Assembly: GCA_023392075.1 (NCBI GenBank)
Contig: JAEVZU010000162.1
Span: forward strand, 1 to 45,270
Length of the DNA: 45,270 nt
DNA from: Bacillota bacterium
GTDB lineage: Bacteria; Bacillota; Clostridia; Acetivibrionales; DSM-1351
Direction of reading: 5' to 3'
Numbering within the stretch: the first letter of the stretch is position 1; every line of letters begins with the position of its first letter. Shown here piece after piece: positions 33,683-42,363 of the stretch. A model generated the notes under the pieces. That model saw only the letters and a program-made list of their open reading frames with translations. It was not told the origin of the DNA and did no database searches. A program made the translations under genes and the position numbers.

Positions 33683-34561
33683 TTACCAGCCTCTTGATGC
33701 AAGGAGGCTGTTTCCCGACAACTCTCTCACGTCTATGGAATCCATGGCAGTACCCAGCTCTTCAGATACCTCCGCAATAATGGCCGGATCGTTGAAGTAG
33801 GTTGTAGCCTTTACTATGGCGCGGGCTCTCTTCTCCGGATCCGAGGATTTGAATATGCCTGACCCCACAAAAACACCGTCACAGCCCAGCTGCATCATGA
33901 GAGCCGCGTCGGCAGGAGTAGCTATACCGCCGGCTGCAAAATTGATGACAGGAAGCTTGCCGTGCTCATGAACATAGAGCACCAGATCGTAAGGAGCGCC
34001 GAATTCTTTTGCAATGGTCATAAGTTCCTGCTTTGAGGCGCTTTGCACCTTGCGCATATGGGAAGTGACTGTTCTCATATGCCTTACGGCTTCCACCACA
34101 TTGCCTGTGCCGGCTTCACCTTTGGTTCTTATCATAGAGGCGCCTTCGCCGATTCTTCTCAAAGCTTCTCCAAGATTTTTGGCGCCGCAGACAAATGGTA
34201 CTTTGAAGGTATGCTTATCTATATGGAAATCTTCATCTGCGGGAGTGAGAACTTCACTTTCATCTATGTAGTCAATAGACAGTGATTCCAGTACCTGGGC
34301 CTCAACAAAATGACCTATGCGTACTTTAGCCATAACAGGGATGGATACTGCACTTTGTATTTCCTTGATCATTTTGGGATCGGACATTCTGGCAACTCCA
34401 CCCATTTTTCTGATATCGGAAGGAACCCTTTCCAGGGCCATAACAGCAACAGCACCTGCTTTTTGGGCTATCTCGGCTTCTTTTGCGTTTACAACGTCCA
34501 TTATTACTCCGCCTTTGAGCATTTGTGCCAGGTTTTTGTTTAATTCATATCTTTCCGTCAT
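33683..34561 (-). CDS. pdxS: PLP synthase subunit PdxS
   Basis: This 292-residue lyase barrel makes pyridoxal 5'-phosphate from ribose 5-phosphate, glyceraldehyde 3-phosphate and ammonia (EC 4.3.3.6). Conserved segments are KGGVIMDVVNAKEAEIAQKAGAVAVMALERVP, the catalytic lysine (residue 79) in VMAKVRIGH, and MIRTKGEAGTGN with the second lysine near 147. Length and sequence are normal. AAGGAG precedes the ATG. Upstream lies an operator shared with the divergent regulator pdxR. Confidence 0.97.
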   Translation of the reverse strand: MTERYELNKNLAQMLKGGVIMDVVNAKEAEIAQKAGAVAVMALERVPSDIRKMGGVARMSDPKMIKEIQSAVSIPVMAKVRIGHFVEAQVLESLSIDYIDESEVLTPADEDFHIDKHTFKVPFVCGAKNLGEALRRIGEGASMIRTKGEAGTGNVVEAVRHMRTVTSHMRKVQSASKQELMTIAKEFGAPYDLVLYVHEHGKLPVINFAAGGIATPADAALMMQLGCDGVFVGSGIFKSSDPEKRARAIVKATTYFNDPAIIAEVSEELGTAMDSIDVRELSGNSLLASRGW

Positions 34562-34601
34562 TATTCATACTCCTTTACAATTTAAAGATTTTTGTTATAC
34601 T

Positions 34602-34621
34602 AAATTGTATCGAAACAATTT
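34602..34621. promoter_or_regulatory. PdxR operator, site 1
   Basis: The imperfect palindrome AATTGTATCGAAACAATT (34603-34620) lies in the pdxS promoter region, about 20 bases from a TATAAC -10 on the minus strand. It shares ATTGTATCGA-ACAAT with site 2. Confidence 0.65.
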
Positions 34622-34703
34622 AGATGATATTCAATTAAATTTTGTTTATTTTTACATATTGAGCCTGATAAGTCAATATACATAATTAAATAAGGGGGAT
34701 AAA

Positions 34704-36116
34704 ATGAGCATTGTATCGATACAATTCAGAGATGGCAGACAGCCCAAATATTTGCAGTTATTCGAACATATCAAAAAATTGATAACCGGAGGTGAATTAA
34801 GAGCCGGAGAGAAACTTCCAACCGTCCGGAGCCTGTCCCAGAGTTTGAATGTAAATAATATTACAGTTGTAAATGCATACAAGCAGCTGGAAATCCATAA
34901 ATACATCACTGCCAAAAAGGGAAGCGGATATTTTATATCAAATATAAAAATACAGAAGGAGGATACACTCTCCTCAGGAGATCTTGGAATGTCAATTGCT
35001 CCGGATACTATAAATTTTGCCAGTGCCACGCCTCATCCATCTATTTTTCCGGCAGAATCCTTTAAGGAATGCATAATAGAGGTCCTTGAAAGAGACAGGG
35101 GCTTTGCGTTCGGATACCAGGAGAGCAATGGATTTATACCCTTGAGAAACTCAATTCTTGGATATATCACAAAGAAATATAACATCAAAGCGGGAGACCA
35201 GGAAAATGTATTGATTGTCTCCGGAGCACAGCAGGGAATTGATCTTGTGGGTAAGGCCCTACTAAATCCGGGAGATTATGTCATTACTGAAAATCCCACT
35301 TATGACGGTGCAGTTGCCGTATTCAAATCAAGGGGAGCCCGTGTGGTCGGGGTTAACATGGAGGAGGATGGTATTGATTTGATTGATCTGGAAAAAAAGA
35401 TCAGAATATGCAAGCCCAGGCTTATTTATCTTATGACCTGCTATCAAAATCCCACAACAGTAAGCTATAGCCGCCAGAAGTTGAACCAGGTTCTCCAGTT
35501 GATAAAGAAGTATAACCTCTACGCAGTTGAAGATGATTCCATGTCAGAACTTAATTTTGACAATGAGGAATTAACAACATTGAAGTGCCTGGATAAAGAG
35601 AACTCACATGTAATTTATTTGAAAAGCTTTTCCAAGATACTTATGCCGGGATTGAGAGTGGGCTGTATGATAATTCCCGATATTTTAGCAAAGGATTTCA
35701 CAAAAATCAAGCACAACAGTGACTTATCATCATCAGGACTTATACAGAGGGCTCTGGATCTGTATTTCAGAACCGGGAAATGGGAGGAACATCTCCAGTA
35801 CATGAAAGAAATATACAGGGGAAAATATGAATTCATGCTGGCCCAGCTTGAGAGATTGGAAAAGTTGGGGGTTAAATACCACAGGCCCAACGGGGGGCTG
35901 TATTTCTGGATCAGCCTGCCGAAAAATCTTTCGGCGCAAGCCATTTATGATGAATGCAGGACAAATGGACTGGTGCTGATCCCTTCAGGAGTTTTTTATG
36001 AACTGGATAATAAAAACAAGGACAGAAGCCTCAGATTGAGTTTTGCATCCTCAAACATAGAAGAAATAAGGTGCGGTATGGCAATTCTGGAAAAGTGTCT
36101 GGATAAGACGAATTAA
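34704..36116 (+). CDS. pdxR: PdxR-type MocR regulator
   Basis: This 470-residue protein has a GntR winged helix at about 8-80 (YLQLFEHIKKLITGG, LPTVRSLSQSLNVNNITVVNAYKQLE). An aminotransferase-like domain follows at about 110-465, with TENPTYDGA, TCYQNPTTVSYS, EDDSMSEL and the PLP lysine in LKSFSKILMPGLRVG. MocR regulators encoded next to pdxST are PdxR, which sense PLP and control its synthesis. The divergent gene order and two matched palindromes support that. GGGGGAT acts as ribosome binding site. The second palindrome lies inside the first codons, suggesting autorepression by road-block. The other MocR gene in this window (7206) is a paralogue with a different partner. Confidence 0.92.
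   Translation: MSIVSIQFRDGRQPKYLQLFEHIKKLITGGELRAGEKLPTVRSLSQSLNVNNITVVNAYKQLEIHKYITAKKGSGYFISNIKIQKEDTLSSGDLGMSIAPDTINFASATPHPSIFPAESFKECIIEVLERDRGFAFGYQESNGFIPLRNSILGYITKKYNIKAGDQENVLIVSGAQQGIDLVGKALLNPGDYVITENPTYDGAVAVFKSRGARVVGVNMEEDGIDLIDLEKKIRICKPRLIYLMTCYQNPTTVSYSRQKLNQVLQLIKKYNLYAVEDDSMSELNFDNEELTTLKCLDKENSHVIYLKSFSKILMPGLRVGCMIIPDILAKDFTKIKHNSDLSSSGLIQRALDLYFRTGKWEEHLQYMKEIYRGKYEFMLAQLERLEKLGVKYHRPNGGLYFWISLPKNLSAQAIYDECRTNGLVLIPSGVFYELDNKNKDRSLRLSFASSNIEEIRCGMAILEKCLDKTN
34710..34725. promoter_or_regulatory. PdxR operator, site 2 (inside pdxR)
   Basis: ATTGTATCGATACAAT is a perfect 16-bp palindrome six bases after the start of pdxR, coding for part of the N-terminus. It matches site 1 at all but one position of the core. 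A promoter (TTGAGC at 34659, ATAATT at 34682) lies between the two. Confidence 0.65.
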
Positions 36117-36143
36117 GCCATACCTATTGACGGCATGATGTAA

Positions 36144-36650
36144 TTACTGGTAAATTAACGGCGGGAATCTCCTTCTTATAAGAAAGTTTCCCCCATAATA
36201 CTTTTTAAACAGATTATGTGTTAGGCCATAATCTATTATGACCGGGGCACCGTTAATAAAGCCCCAGCTGGATGCCCGCCGCAAATCTCCGGTACCCAGG
36301 TCATTGTTTTTTAAGTCTTCATAGAGGTTGTTCACTTTTAACAGAGAATTAATATTATTAACTTTATAGTAGAAATAAACTGTTCTCATCTTCCTGATTC
36401 TTTTTGCACGGGCCATGACCAGAAGCCTGTTGTCTTCAGAAATATAGGGTATCTCTGCAAAGAACAGAGATTTACTATTTTTATAAATACCGTATTCTGT
36501 TTTGTTTTGCTCTACACCCCGGATATCTTTGGCCAATTTTACGACATACCCGTTGTTCATATTGAAAACTCTCCTGCAGGAGCCAAAACCAATAAGCCTG
36601 TATTCACCGTTTTTTATTTTGTTTGTAATATCCTGATAATTATAGTCCAT
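36144..36650 (-). CDS. Minimal kinase-like protein
   Basis: This 168-residue protein carries a compact set of protein-kinase-fold motifs. It has a glycine-rich loop GFGSCRRVF (21-29), a beta-3 lysine in VVKLAKD (Lys38), an acidic Glu52 in NKTEYG, a hinge-like RLLVMARAKRI, a catalytic-loop-like GDLRRASSWGF (121-131) and a DFG-like IIDYGLT (Asp140). It is much shorter than normal kinases and lacks most of the C-lobe. Such small ATP-fold proteins occur in accessory and phage-linked DNA, but I do not know a named family. The start (ATG at 36650) has only a weak ribosome binding site. It converges with pdxR at the edge of the accessory segment. Confidence 0.65.
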   Translation of the reverse strand: MDYNYQDITNKIKNGEYRLIGFGSCRRVFNMNNGYVVKLAKDIRGVEQNKTEYGIYKNSKSLFFAEIPYISEDNRLLVMARAKRIRKMRTVYFYYKVNNINSLLKVNNLYEDLKNNDLGTGDLRRASSWGFINGAPVIIDYGLTHNLFKKYYGGNFLIRRRFPPLIYQ

Positions 36651-36775
36651 ATATCACACAATAATTTTTAATCATACTACAGGATATTCTGAGTTGTATT
36701 GAAATGTGAAAAAGATGACAAATACAAAACAAATTTCATAAACTTTTCCGAGATGGTCTACCCAACTCAAAAGAT

Positions 36776-37287
36776 TTATATATCTAATGTAAAATAGTAA
36801 ATTTTATTTTTATCCAAATCAATAATTCCAATGACAATATTTTTAAAGGATGGATCCTGAAAATTATAAAATTTTAAAGGCTTATTATACCTGTTTTTTA
36901 TATAAAAATAACCTTTTTGAGCACTAAGGTTCATTGAGCTTGTTATTTTTTCACTTGAAACACCTTTAATCATCCCCTGCAAACCTAATAAAAGTTCTGA
37001 ATTGAGAGGAAGGTAATGCCAATTGCTTATATTACTTTGATTTAAAAATTCAGGCATATCATATGAACTAATTTGATAGATATATAAACTTACTCCATCA
37101 CCCATGGCTCCATGTGTGTCTTCACTAAAAATAACTTCTGCTTTTTGAGGTAATTTTATGGCAAATTCGTCTTCAAACCAACGAATTTCTTTTTGCGTAT
37201 TAGAAAAGATATATAAGGATATTAGTATAGAAAATATCCCAATAACAATAAATAAAACAATACATACTTTGTTCCCTTACTAATCAT
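36776..37287 (-). pseudogene. Membrane protein gene with N-terminal frameshift
   Basis: An open frame of 109 codons (36776-37105) continues upstream without a stop to about 37276 and would encode a transmembrane segment (VCIVLFIVIGIFSILISLYIF) followed by an extracytoplasmic region (EIRWFEDEFAIKLPQKAEVIFSEDTHGAMG). The good start signal, GGAGGT and ATG (37285-37287), is in a different frame: it reads MISKGTKYVLF and soon stops. Adding one G to the GGG at 37274-37276 joins them. So either a recent frameshift killed the gene or a sequencing error or slippage is involved. Total length would be about 170 residues. No family recognised. Confidence 0.6.
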
Positions 37288-37355
37288 TTTTTAATGACCT
37301 CCAAAATTGATATAGAGAAGTAGTTTTAACAAAAAAACTATGATATAAATAATTA

Positions 37356-37390
37356 CTGTTCATTGATCTTAAATAAGTTTCAATGAACAG
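37356..37390. repeat. Stem-loop in the intergenic region
   Basis: CTGTTCATTG (37356-37365) and CAATGAACAG (37381-37390) are perfect complements with a 15-base loop. Lying just after the 37452 gene on the minus strand, it could end that transcript, but no clean T run follows. Confidence 0.4.
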
Positions 37391-37451
37391 CAAAAAAGGT
37401 ATAAACAATACTATTATATTAATTTATTTATTGTATTAATTTAACTGTAAT

Positions 37452-38120
37452 TTAATTAACAAGTAATTCGATTCGTACATCATATGGGATAATTACACCA
37501 AGTAGCTGTGCCATATACATTGTGTTTACGGCAGTTCCAGCTATCCCATCATAGTCTTTATTATATGCAAAATCGTAATAATCAGTAATTGTTAACAATC
37601 CACTTTCATAATCATAGCTATATCCATGAATAGCATAGTAGAGGTCTTTATCAGCAATACTACTTCCTTTTTCAAAATTAGATGTTCCAGATTGGGGTTC
37701 TCTACCAGAATTAATAATTTCTCTCCTAAGTCTGGAATATTCAGTAGTGGATCTCACATTATTTACTGAATAAGGTTCATATTCACCGCCATCTGATAAT
37801 TCTTTTGCATAGGTTAATAATTCGGAAGCCAGATAAAACTTATTCATTGTAAAATATGTTACTATTGATGCTACAGCAGGTGATAGAACAGGATGGTCGG
37901 TACCCGATATAGTAATGTCGCTACTTTCATCCTTATCTTTATAATCTTCGTACTCAGAAATCATATTAGCGTAACTTTGAATTAATCTTTCCAATTTGTA
38001 TTTATTTTCCTCACACAAATTAATAAACATTAAAAAAGAATATGAATTGGCAACAACCAGCCAGCTTTCTTTTTTCGAATACTTACTATATAACAGTATT
38101 ATTTTACAAAAAAATACCAT
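37452..38120 (-). CDS. Orphan ORF of unknown function (possible gene fragment)
   Basis: This ORF is 222 codons long at most, but the ATG at 38120 has no ribosome binding site and a promoter-like TTGACA/TATTTT pair lies across that start, so the true N-terminus may be downstream (for example MFINLCEENKYK). The C-terminal part (about 155-222, YYAIHGYSYDYESGLLTITDYYDFAYNKDYDGIAGTAVNTMYMAQLLGVI) is reminiscent of small C-terminal domains of secreted or polymorphic-toxin-like proteins, but I cannot name it. The middle is polar. There is no signal peptide. Position next to a dead gene and transposase debris suggests horizontal origin; it could be the surviving tail of a longer protein. Confidence 0.5.
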   Translation of the reverse strand: MVFFCKIILLYSKYSKKESWLVVANSYSFLMFINLCEENKYKLERLIQSYANMISEYEDYKDKDESSDITISGTDHPVLSPAVASIVTYFTMNKFYLASELLTYAKELSDGGEYEPYSVNNVRSTTEYSRLRREIINSGREPQSGTSNFEKGSSIADKDLYYAIHGYSYDYESGLLTITDYYDFAYNKDYDGIAGTAVNTMYMAQLLGVIIPYDVRIELLVN

Positions 38121-38359
38121 ATTTACACAAGAATGTCAACAGCTACAAAACTGATTTTGTATTTTAGTGTCACATTATCCTTCAAAGAGTAAAATACCAT
38201 AGGTAAGTAAAGTAATAGAGAAAAAGAAGTAGAAGTCCTATTATGATATAAGTCACGACACAAATAACATAAAAAAGATGGTAGCATCTTTGTATACAGT
38301 ACACAGCAATTGTAAGATTTTTGAATAGAAAAAAATTAGGGAAACAATAAAAAATGACC

Positions 38360-38915
38360 TTACTCCGCAATCGTGGACACCATAGGAGCATATCATAGCA
38401 GTTTCCTTTACGGCTCATACTACAGAATAATCCACGTTTCTTTGTAAATACTGATACTCTTAGCTTGCCTACTGTACTCCAGATTTGAGTGAATTTTCAA
38501 ACCCATGGAAGCACAGGTTCTTCAAATAGCTTGTTTAATGAAGAAGGTACAAGTTCTGTTTTCATACGGTATCCATAGACCATCCAACAAGCTTTCTTCC
38601 AAAAAGGTCCATAGTTCCTGCAAGGTAAAGTCAGCCTTCTTCTGTCCAAATGTATATTATATCACACACCCATTTTTCGTTTGATTTATCTGCCGTAAAG
38701 CATTGATTTAGGAGGTTTTCAGTAACAGAGTAATTGTGTTTAGAGTTAATAGTAGCCTTGCATTTCTTAACTGTAATAGGCCGGATACCATTTATTATCA
38801 TAGTCATTGCAACTCGTCTCAAGCTTGCTTCTGATTCTCCGGAGACTCCTTTGGATTCGCGGTGCACTATAAATATTTTATTAAGTATCTGATAATAGAG
38901 GATATGGATAAATAT
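38360..38915 (-). mobile_element. Decayed IS3-family transposase (OrfB remnant)
   Basis: Read on the minus strand, fragments of an IS3 OrfB integrase domain appear in order but in different frames. They are HRESKGVSG, RVAMTMIINGIRP, INSKHNYSVTENLLNQCF with NEKWVCDIIYIWTEEG (about 38870-38640), then after a stop LYLAGTMDLFGRKLVGWSMDT and RMKTELVPSSLNKLF. Next comes SMSRKGNCYD (about 38420-38389) and a shifted APMVST. DDE residues (D in DIIYIWT, D in MDLFGRK context) are recognisable. At least two stops and several frame changes make it dead. I find no terminal inverted repeats, and no OrfA is left. Confidence 0.85.
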
Positions 38916-39149
38916 ATAATCTTGAGGTGGTACAGCCAAGTTTAATTTTGAGTGTAATAAACAATAAAGATTTTTTTTACTGAGGCTGATAAAATCATGG
39001 CAAATGTTATTCGCATTTTTCAAGCTTTGGCCTTGACGAATAATTTTCAATAATGTATTATAGTTAATAATTGAAAAGTCAATTTGGTATAAATTAGACC
39101 ATATAAGGGGTTTTAGGACAAATTGATATGATTAAATTAAATATTTTTT
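38916..39149. other. AT-rich gap between IS remnant and ileS leader
   Basis: No gene or clear promoter is visible, apart from a TTGAAA (39071) and TATAAA (39088) too close together to be a normal promoter pair. A long minus-strand frame here extends the transposase remnant and has no start signal. Confidence 0.4.
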
Positions 39150-39440
39150 AAATATGATGACTGGAAAGAGTAGAAGGCAATTGGCTTTACAGAGAGTGGA
39201 CATTTGGTGGAAGTTCACAGGTTCAAGCTTTTGAAAATCATCCATGAGTTGCAGCCTGAATGAAACATAGGTAAGGTGTGCCGGTGATGAGCCGTTATAG
39301 AATGAAGTGATTATTGTCACGTTTTAATTTTTTATGTCCGGAATATTAGCATGTGACAAAATAAATTGGGTGGTACCGCGAAAACAGCCTCGTCCCTTAA
39401 GAGCCAACTTCATTGGCTTTGGGAACGGGGCTTTACTTAT
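39150..39440 (+). promoter_or_regulatory. T-box riboswitch, specifier ATC (isoleucine)
   Basis: The T-box sequence GGGTGGTACCGCG is at 39368-39380. Stem I begins near 39155 and its specifier loop reads GAAAATCA, giving ATC at 39237-39239, as expected for ileS. The T-box UGGU matches A73 of tRNA-Ile. A terminator follows, formed by AGCCTCGTCCC and GGGAACGGGGCT (about 39408-39433) with an inner GCCAA/TTGGC hairpin. Control is by uncharged tRNA-Ile. Confidence 0.95.
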
Positions 39441-39513
39441 GTGTTTTCCGCGACCACCAGGCAGTCAGCACGGTTAAGCCAACTATTAATAATTAAATTA
39501 TGGAGGTAGTGAA

Positions 39514-42303
39514 ATGTCAGAAGATTACGGAAAGACCTTGAATTTGCCGCAGACAGACTTTCCAATGAGAGCAAATCTGCCGCAGAGAGAACCTGAATTC
39601 CTGAATAAGTGGGAAGAGATGGATATTTACCATAAACAGCTTGAAAAAGCTAAAGGAAGACCGGCTTTTATATTGCATGACGGACCGCCTTATGCAAACG
39701 GTGGAATCCATCTGGGTACTTCTTTAAATAAAATACTGAAGGATATTGTTGTTAAGTACCATAGCATGGCAGGCTATTATACTCCGTTTGTGCCGGGTTG
39801 GGATACACACGGACTTCCAATAGAGCAGAGGGCAATTAAGGAATTGGGGCTCAAAAGGCATGAGGTGGGCCCTGTAGTTTTCAGAGAAGCCTGCGAAGGC
39901 TTTGCAATGAAATATCTGGATATCCAGAGAAATGCTTTTAAACGCCTTGGAGTTAGAGCTGACTGGGAAAATCCATATGTAACATTGAAACCTGAGTTTG
40001 AAGCCAAGCAGATAGAAGTTTTCGGAGAAATGTGCAAAAAAGGGCACATTTACAAGGGGCTGAAGCCTGTTTACTGGTGCCCTGACTGCGAAACGGCTCT
40101 GGCGGAAGCCGAAATCGAATATGCCGACGACACGACTTTGTCAATATACGTTAAATTCCAGGTCAAAGATGACAAGGGACTGTTTGGGGGAGTGGCCGAC
40201 AAGGACAAGGTAAACTTTGTAATATGGACCACAACCACCTGGACACTGCCTGCAAACCTGGCCATATGCCTGAATGAAGCCTTTGAATATTCAATTGTCA
40301 AGGCTGACGGTGAATACCTTGTACTTGCGACTGAATTGGTTGAAAATACCATGAAGGCAGCAGTTATTACCGAATATGAGACTGTAGCCAAATATAAAGG
40401 TAAAGACCTTGAAGGAATGGTATGCAAACACCCATTCCTGGACAGGGATTCACTGGTTATAGTAGGTGACCATGTAACTCTTGAAGCAGGAACAGGCTGC
40501 GTACACACAGCTCCCGGACACGGTGCCGAGGACTTTATCGTATGTCAGAAATACAAAATACCCACGGTAGTGCCTGTTGACAGCAAAGGGTATCTGACCA
40601 GGGAAGCAGGTCCGTTTGCCGGACTGTATTATGAAAAGTCCAATCCCGCCATCGTAGAGAGACTGACACAGGACGGAAGACTTCTGGCTTCTGAAAAGAT
40701 ATCCCACCAGTATCCTCACTGCTGGAGATGTAAGGAACCCATCATATTCCGTGCTACCGAACAGTGGTTTGCATCAATAGACAGTTTCAGAGAGGATGCC
40801 CTTGAAGCTGTAAAGACTGTTAAATGGGTTCCTGAATGGGGTCAGGAAAGAATAACCAATATGGTTAAGGACAGAGGAGACTGGTGTATTTCAAGACAGA
40901 GAATCTGGGGAGTTCCTATTCCCATATTCTACTGTAAGGACTGCGGTAAGGAATTGATAACTGACGAAAGTATCAAAGCTGTTGCAGAGCTCTTCAGAGA
41001 AAAGGGTTCAAATGCATGGTATGCACTTGAGGCTTCTGAAATTTTGCCGAAGGCTACAAAATGCTCCTGCGGACATGGGGAATTTACAAAAGAGACAGAT
41101 ATCATGGATGTTTGGTTCGACAGCGGTTCCAGCCACGCAGCAGTACTGGAGGAAAGAGATGAACTGGCATGGCCTGCGGACTTGTACCTGGAAGGCAGTG
41201 ACCAGCATCGCGGCTGGTTCCAGTCATCACTTTTGACATCCGTTGCTACAAGAGGCGGTGCACCTTACAGGAAGGTTCTGACTCACGGCTACGTTATTGA
41301 TGAAGAAAAGAGAAAGATGTCAAAATCACTGGGCAACGGTATTGATCCGGCCGATGTTATAAAGGAATACGGTGCGGATATATTAAGGCTTTGGGTTGCT
41401 TCCTCCGATTACACCACCGATATAAAAATATCAAAGGACCTGTTGAAGCAGCTTTCGGAAGTTTACAGAAAAATCAGAAATACGGCAAGATACATCCTTG
41501 GAAATATTAACGGCTTCAACCCCGATACAGACAGTGTTGACTACAGCGAAATGAACGAGCTGGACAGGTGGGCACTTTACAAGATGACCAACCTGATCAG
41601 GAAGGTTAATGATGCCTACAGCTCATATGAATTTCATATGATGTTCCATGCAATACACAATTTCTGTGTTGTTGATATGAGTAATTTCTATTTGGATATA
41701 ATAAAGGACAGACTTTACACTTCAAAGGCGGATTCAAAGGAAAGAAGAGCTGCGCAGACAGTAATGTACGAAATACTCCAGTCATTGGTTAGAATGCTTA
41801 CTCCGGTACTTGCATTCACAACAGAGGAAATATGGCAGTTCATGCCGCACAGAGCCGGTGATGATGTTGAAAGCGTTCAGCTCAACAGTTGGCCAGAAGT
41901 AAATGAAAAATACATTGACACTGCATTGGCTGAAAAATGGGATAGGATACTTGCTCTTCGTTCGGATGTTTCAAAGGCGCTTGAAGTCTCAAGAGCCAAC
42001 AAGACAATCGGGCACTCCCTGAATGCAAAAGTGACAATATTTGCCGATGGGGCCGATTACGATTTCATAAAGAGCATCGAAGCCAATTTGGTAACAATAT
42101 TCATAATCTCAGAAGCCGGGATCAAAAAGCTTCAGGAAGCACCTGCAGAGGTTCAGACCGGTGAAGAAATGCCGGGCATAAAAGTTGCAGTAGAGCAGGC
42201 TCCAGGTGAAAAATGTGAAAGATGCTGGATGTTCAGCGAATATGTGGGCAAGGATGAAAAGCATCCTACACTTTGCAGAAGATGTTCGGAAGTAGTTGAT
42301 TAA
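39514..42303 (+). CDS. ileS: Isoleucyl-tRNA synthetase
   Basis: This 929-residue class I synthetase (EC 6.1.1.5) joins isoleucine to tRNA-Ile. It has the HIGH-type motif in PPYANGGIHLGTS (about 58-70), a CP1 editing domain with TTTTWTLPANLA and GTGCVHTAPGHGAEDF, and the KMSKS loop at about 605-609. The anticodon-binding domain is followed by a C-terminal zinc ribbon (CERCWMF ... CRRC). It is a bacterial short-type IleRS. GGAGGTAGTGA precedes the ATG. The T-box upstream makes it respond to isoleucine starvation. It is followed by a hairpin and then aroB, perhaps partly co-transcribed. Confidence 0.97.
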   Translation: MSEDYGKTLNLPQTDFPMRANLPQREPEFLNKWEEMDIYHKQLEKAKGRPAFILHDGPPYANGGIHLGTSLNKILKDIVVKYHSMAGYYTPFVPGWDTHGLPIEQRAIKELGLKRHEVGPVVFREACEGFAMKYLDIQRNAFKRLGVRADWENPYVTLKPEFEAKQIEVFGEMCKKGHIYKGLKPVYWCPDCETALAEAEIEYADDTTLSIYVKFQVKDDKGLFGGVADKDKVNFVIWTTTTWTLPANLAICLNEAFEYSIVKADGEYLVLATELVENTMKAAVITEYETVAKYKGKDLEGMVCKHPFLDRDSLVIVGDHVTLEAGTGCVHTAPGHGAEDFIVCQKYKIPTVVPVDSKGYLTREAGPFAGLYYEKSNPAIVERLTQDGRLLASEKISHQYPHCWRCKEPIIFRATEQWFASIDSFREDALEAVKTVKWVPEWGQERITNMVKDRGDWCISRQRIWGVPIPIFYCKDCGKELITDESIKAVAELFREKGSNAWYALEASEILPKATKCSCGHGEFTKETDIMDVWFDSGSSHAAVLEERDELAWPADLYLEGSDQHRGWFQSSLLTSVATRGGAPYRKVLTHGYVIDEEKRKMSKSLGNGIDPADVIKEYGADILRLWVASSDYTTDIKISKDLLKQLSEVYRKIRNTARYILGNINGFNPDTDSVDYSEMNELDRWALYKMTNLIRKVNDAYSSYEFHMMFHAIHNFCVVDMSNFYLDIIKDRLYTSKADSKERRAAQTVMYEILQSLVRMLTPVLAFTTEEIWQFMPHRAGDDVESVQLNSWPEVNEKYIDTALAEKWDRILALRSDVSKALEVSRANKTIGHSLNAKVTIFADGADYDFIKSIEANLVTIFIISEAGIKKLQEAPAEVQTGEEMPGIKVAVEQAPGEKCERCWMFSEYVGKDEKHPTLCRRCSEVVD

Positions 42304-42314
42304 TGCATCAAATT

Positions 42315-42339
42315 CAGGGTCAGGCAGTACCTGACCCTG
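42315..42339 (+). terminator. Hairpin between ileS and aroB
   Basis: CAGGGTCAGG and CCTGACCCTG are perfect complements around CAGTA. No T run follows, so it may attenuate or protect the ileS message rather than stop transcription. Confidence 0.5.
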
Positions 42340-42363
42340 TACATATGGGACATGGAGTGTAAA

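Noticed and set aside
33592..33702. N-terminal extension of pdxT
   Set aside because: It overlaps the 3' end of pdxS, lacks a ribosome binding site and gives residues not found in PdxT; the ATG at 33591 fits the family.
38182..38418. Open frame beginning MSRKGNCYD as a gene
   Set aside because: The first ten residues are the IS3 transposase motif and the remainder is a shifted frame without homology; it is part of the dead transposase.
40071..40719. Minus-strand open frames in ileS
   Set aside because: Antisense shadows of the synthetase; no start signals.
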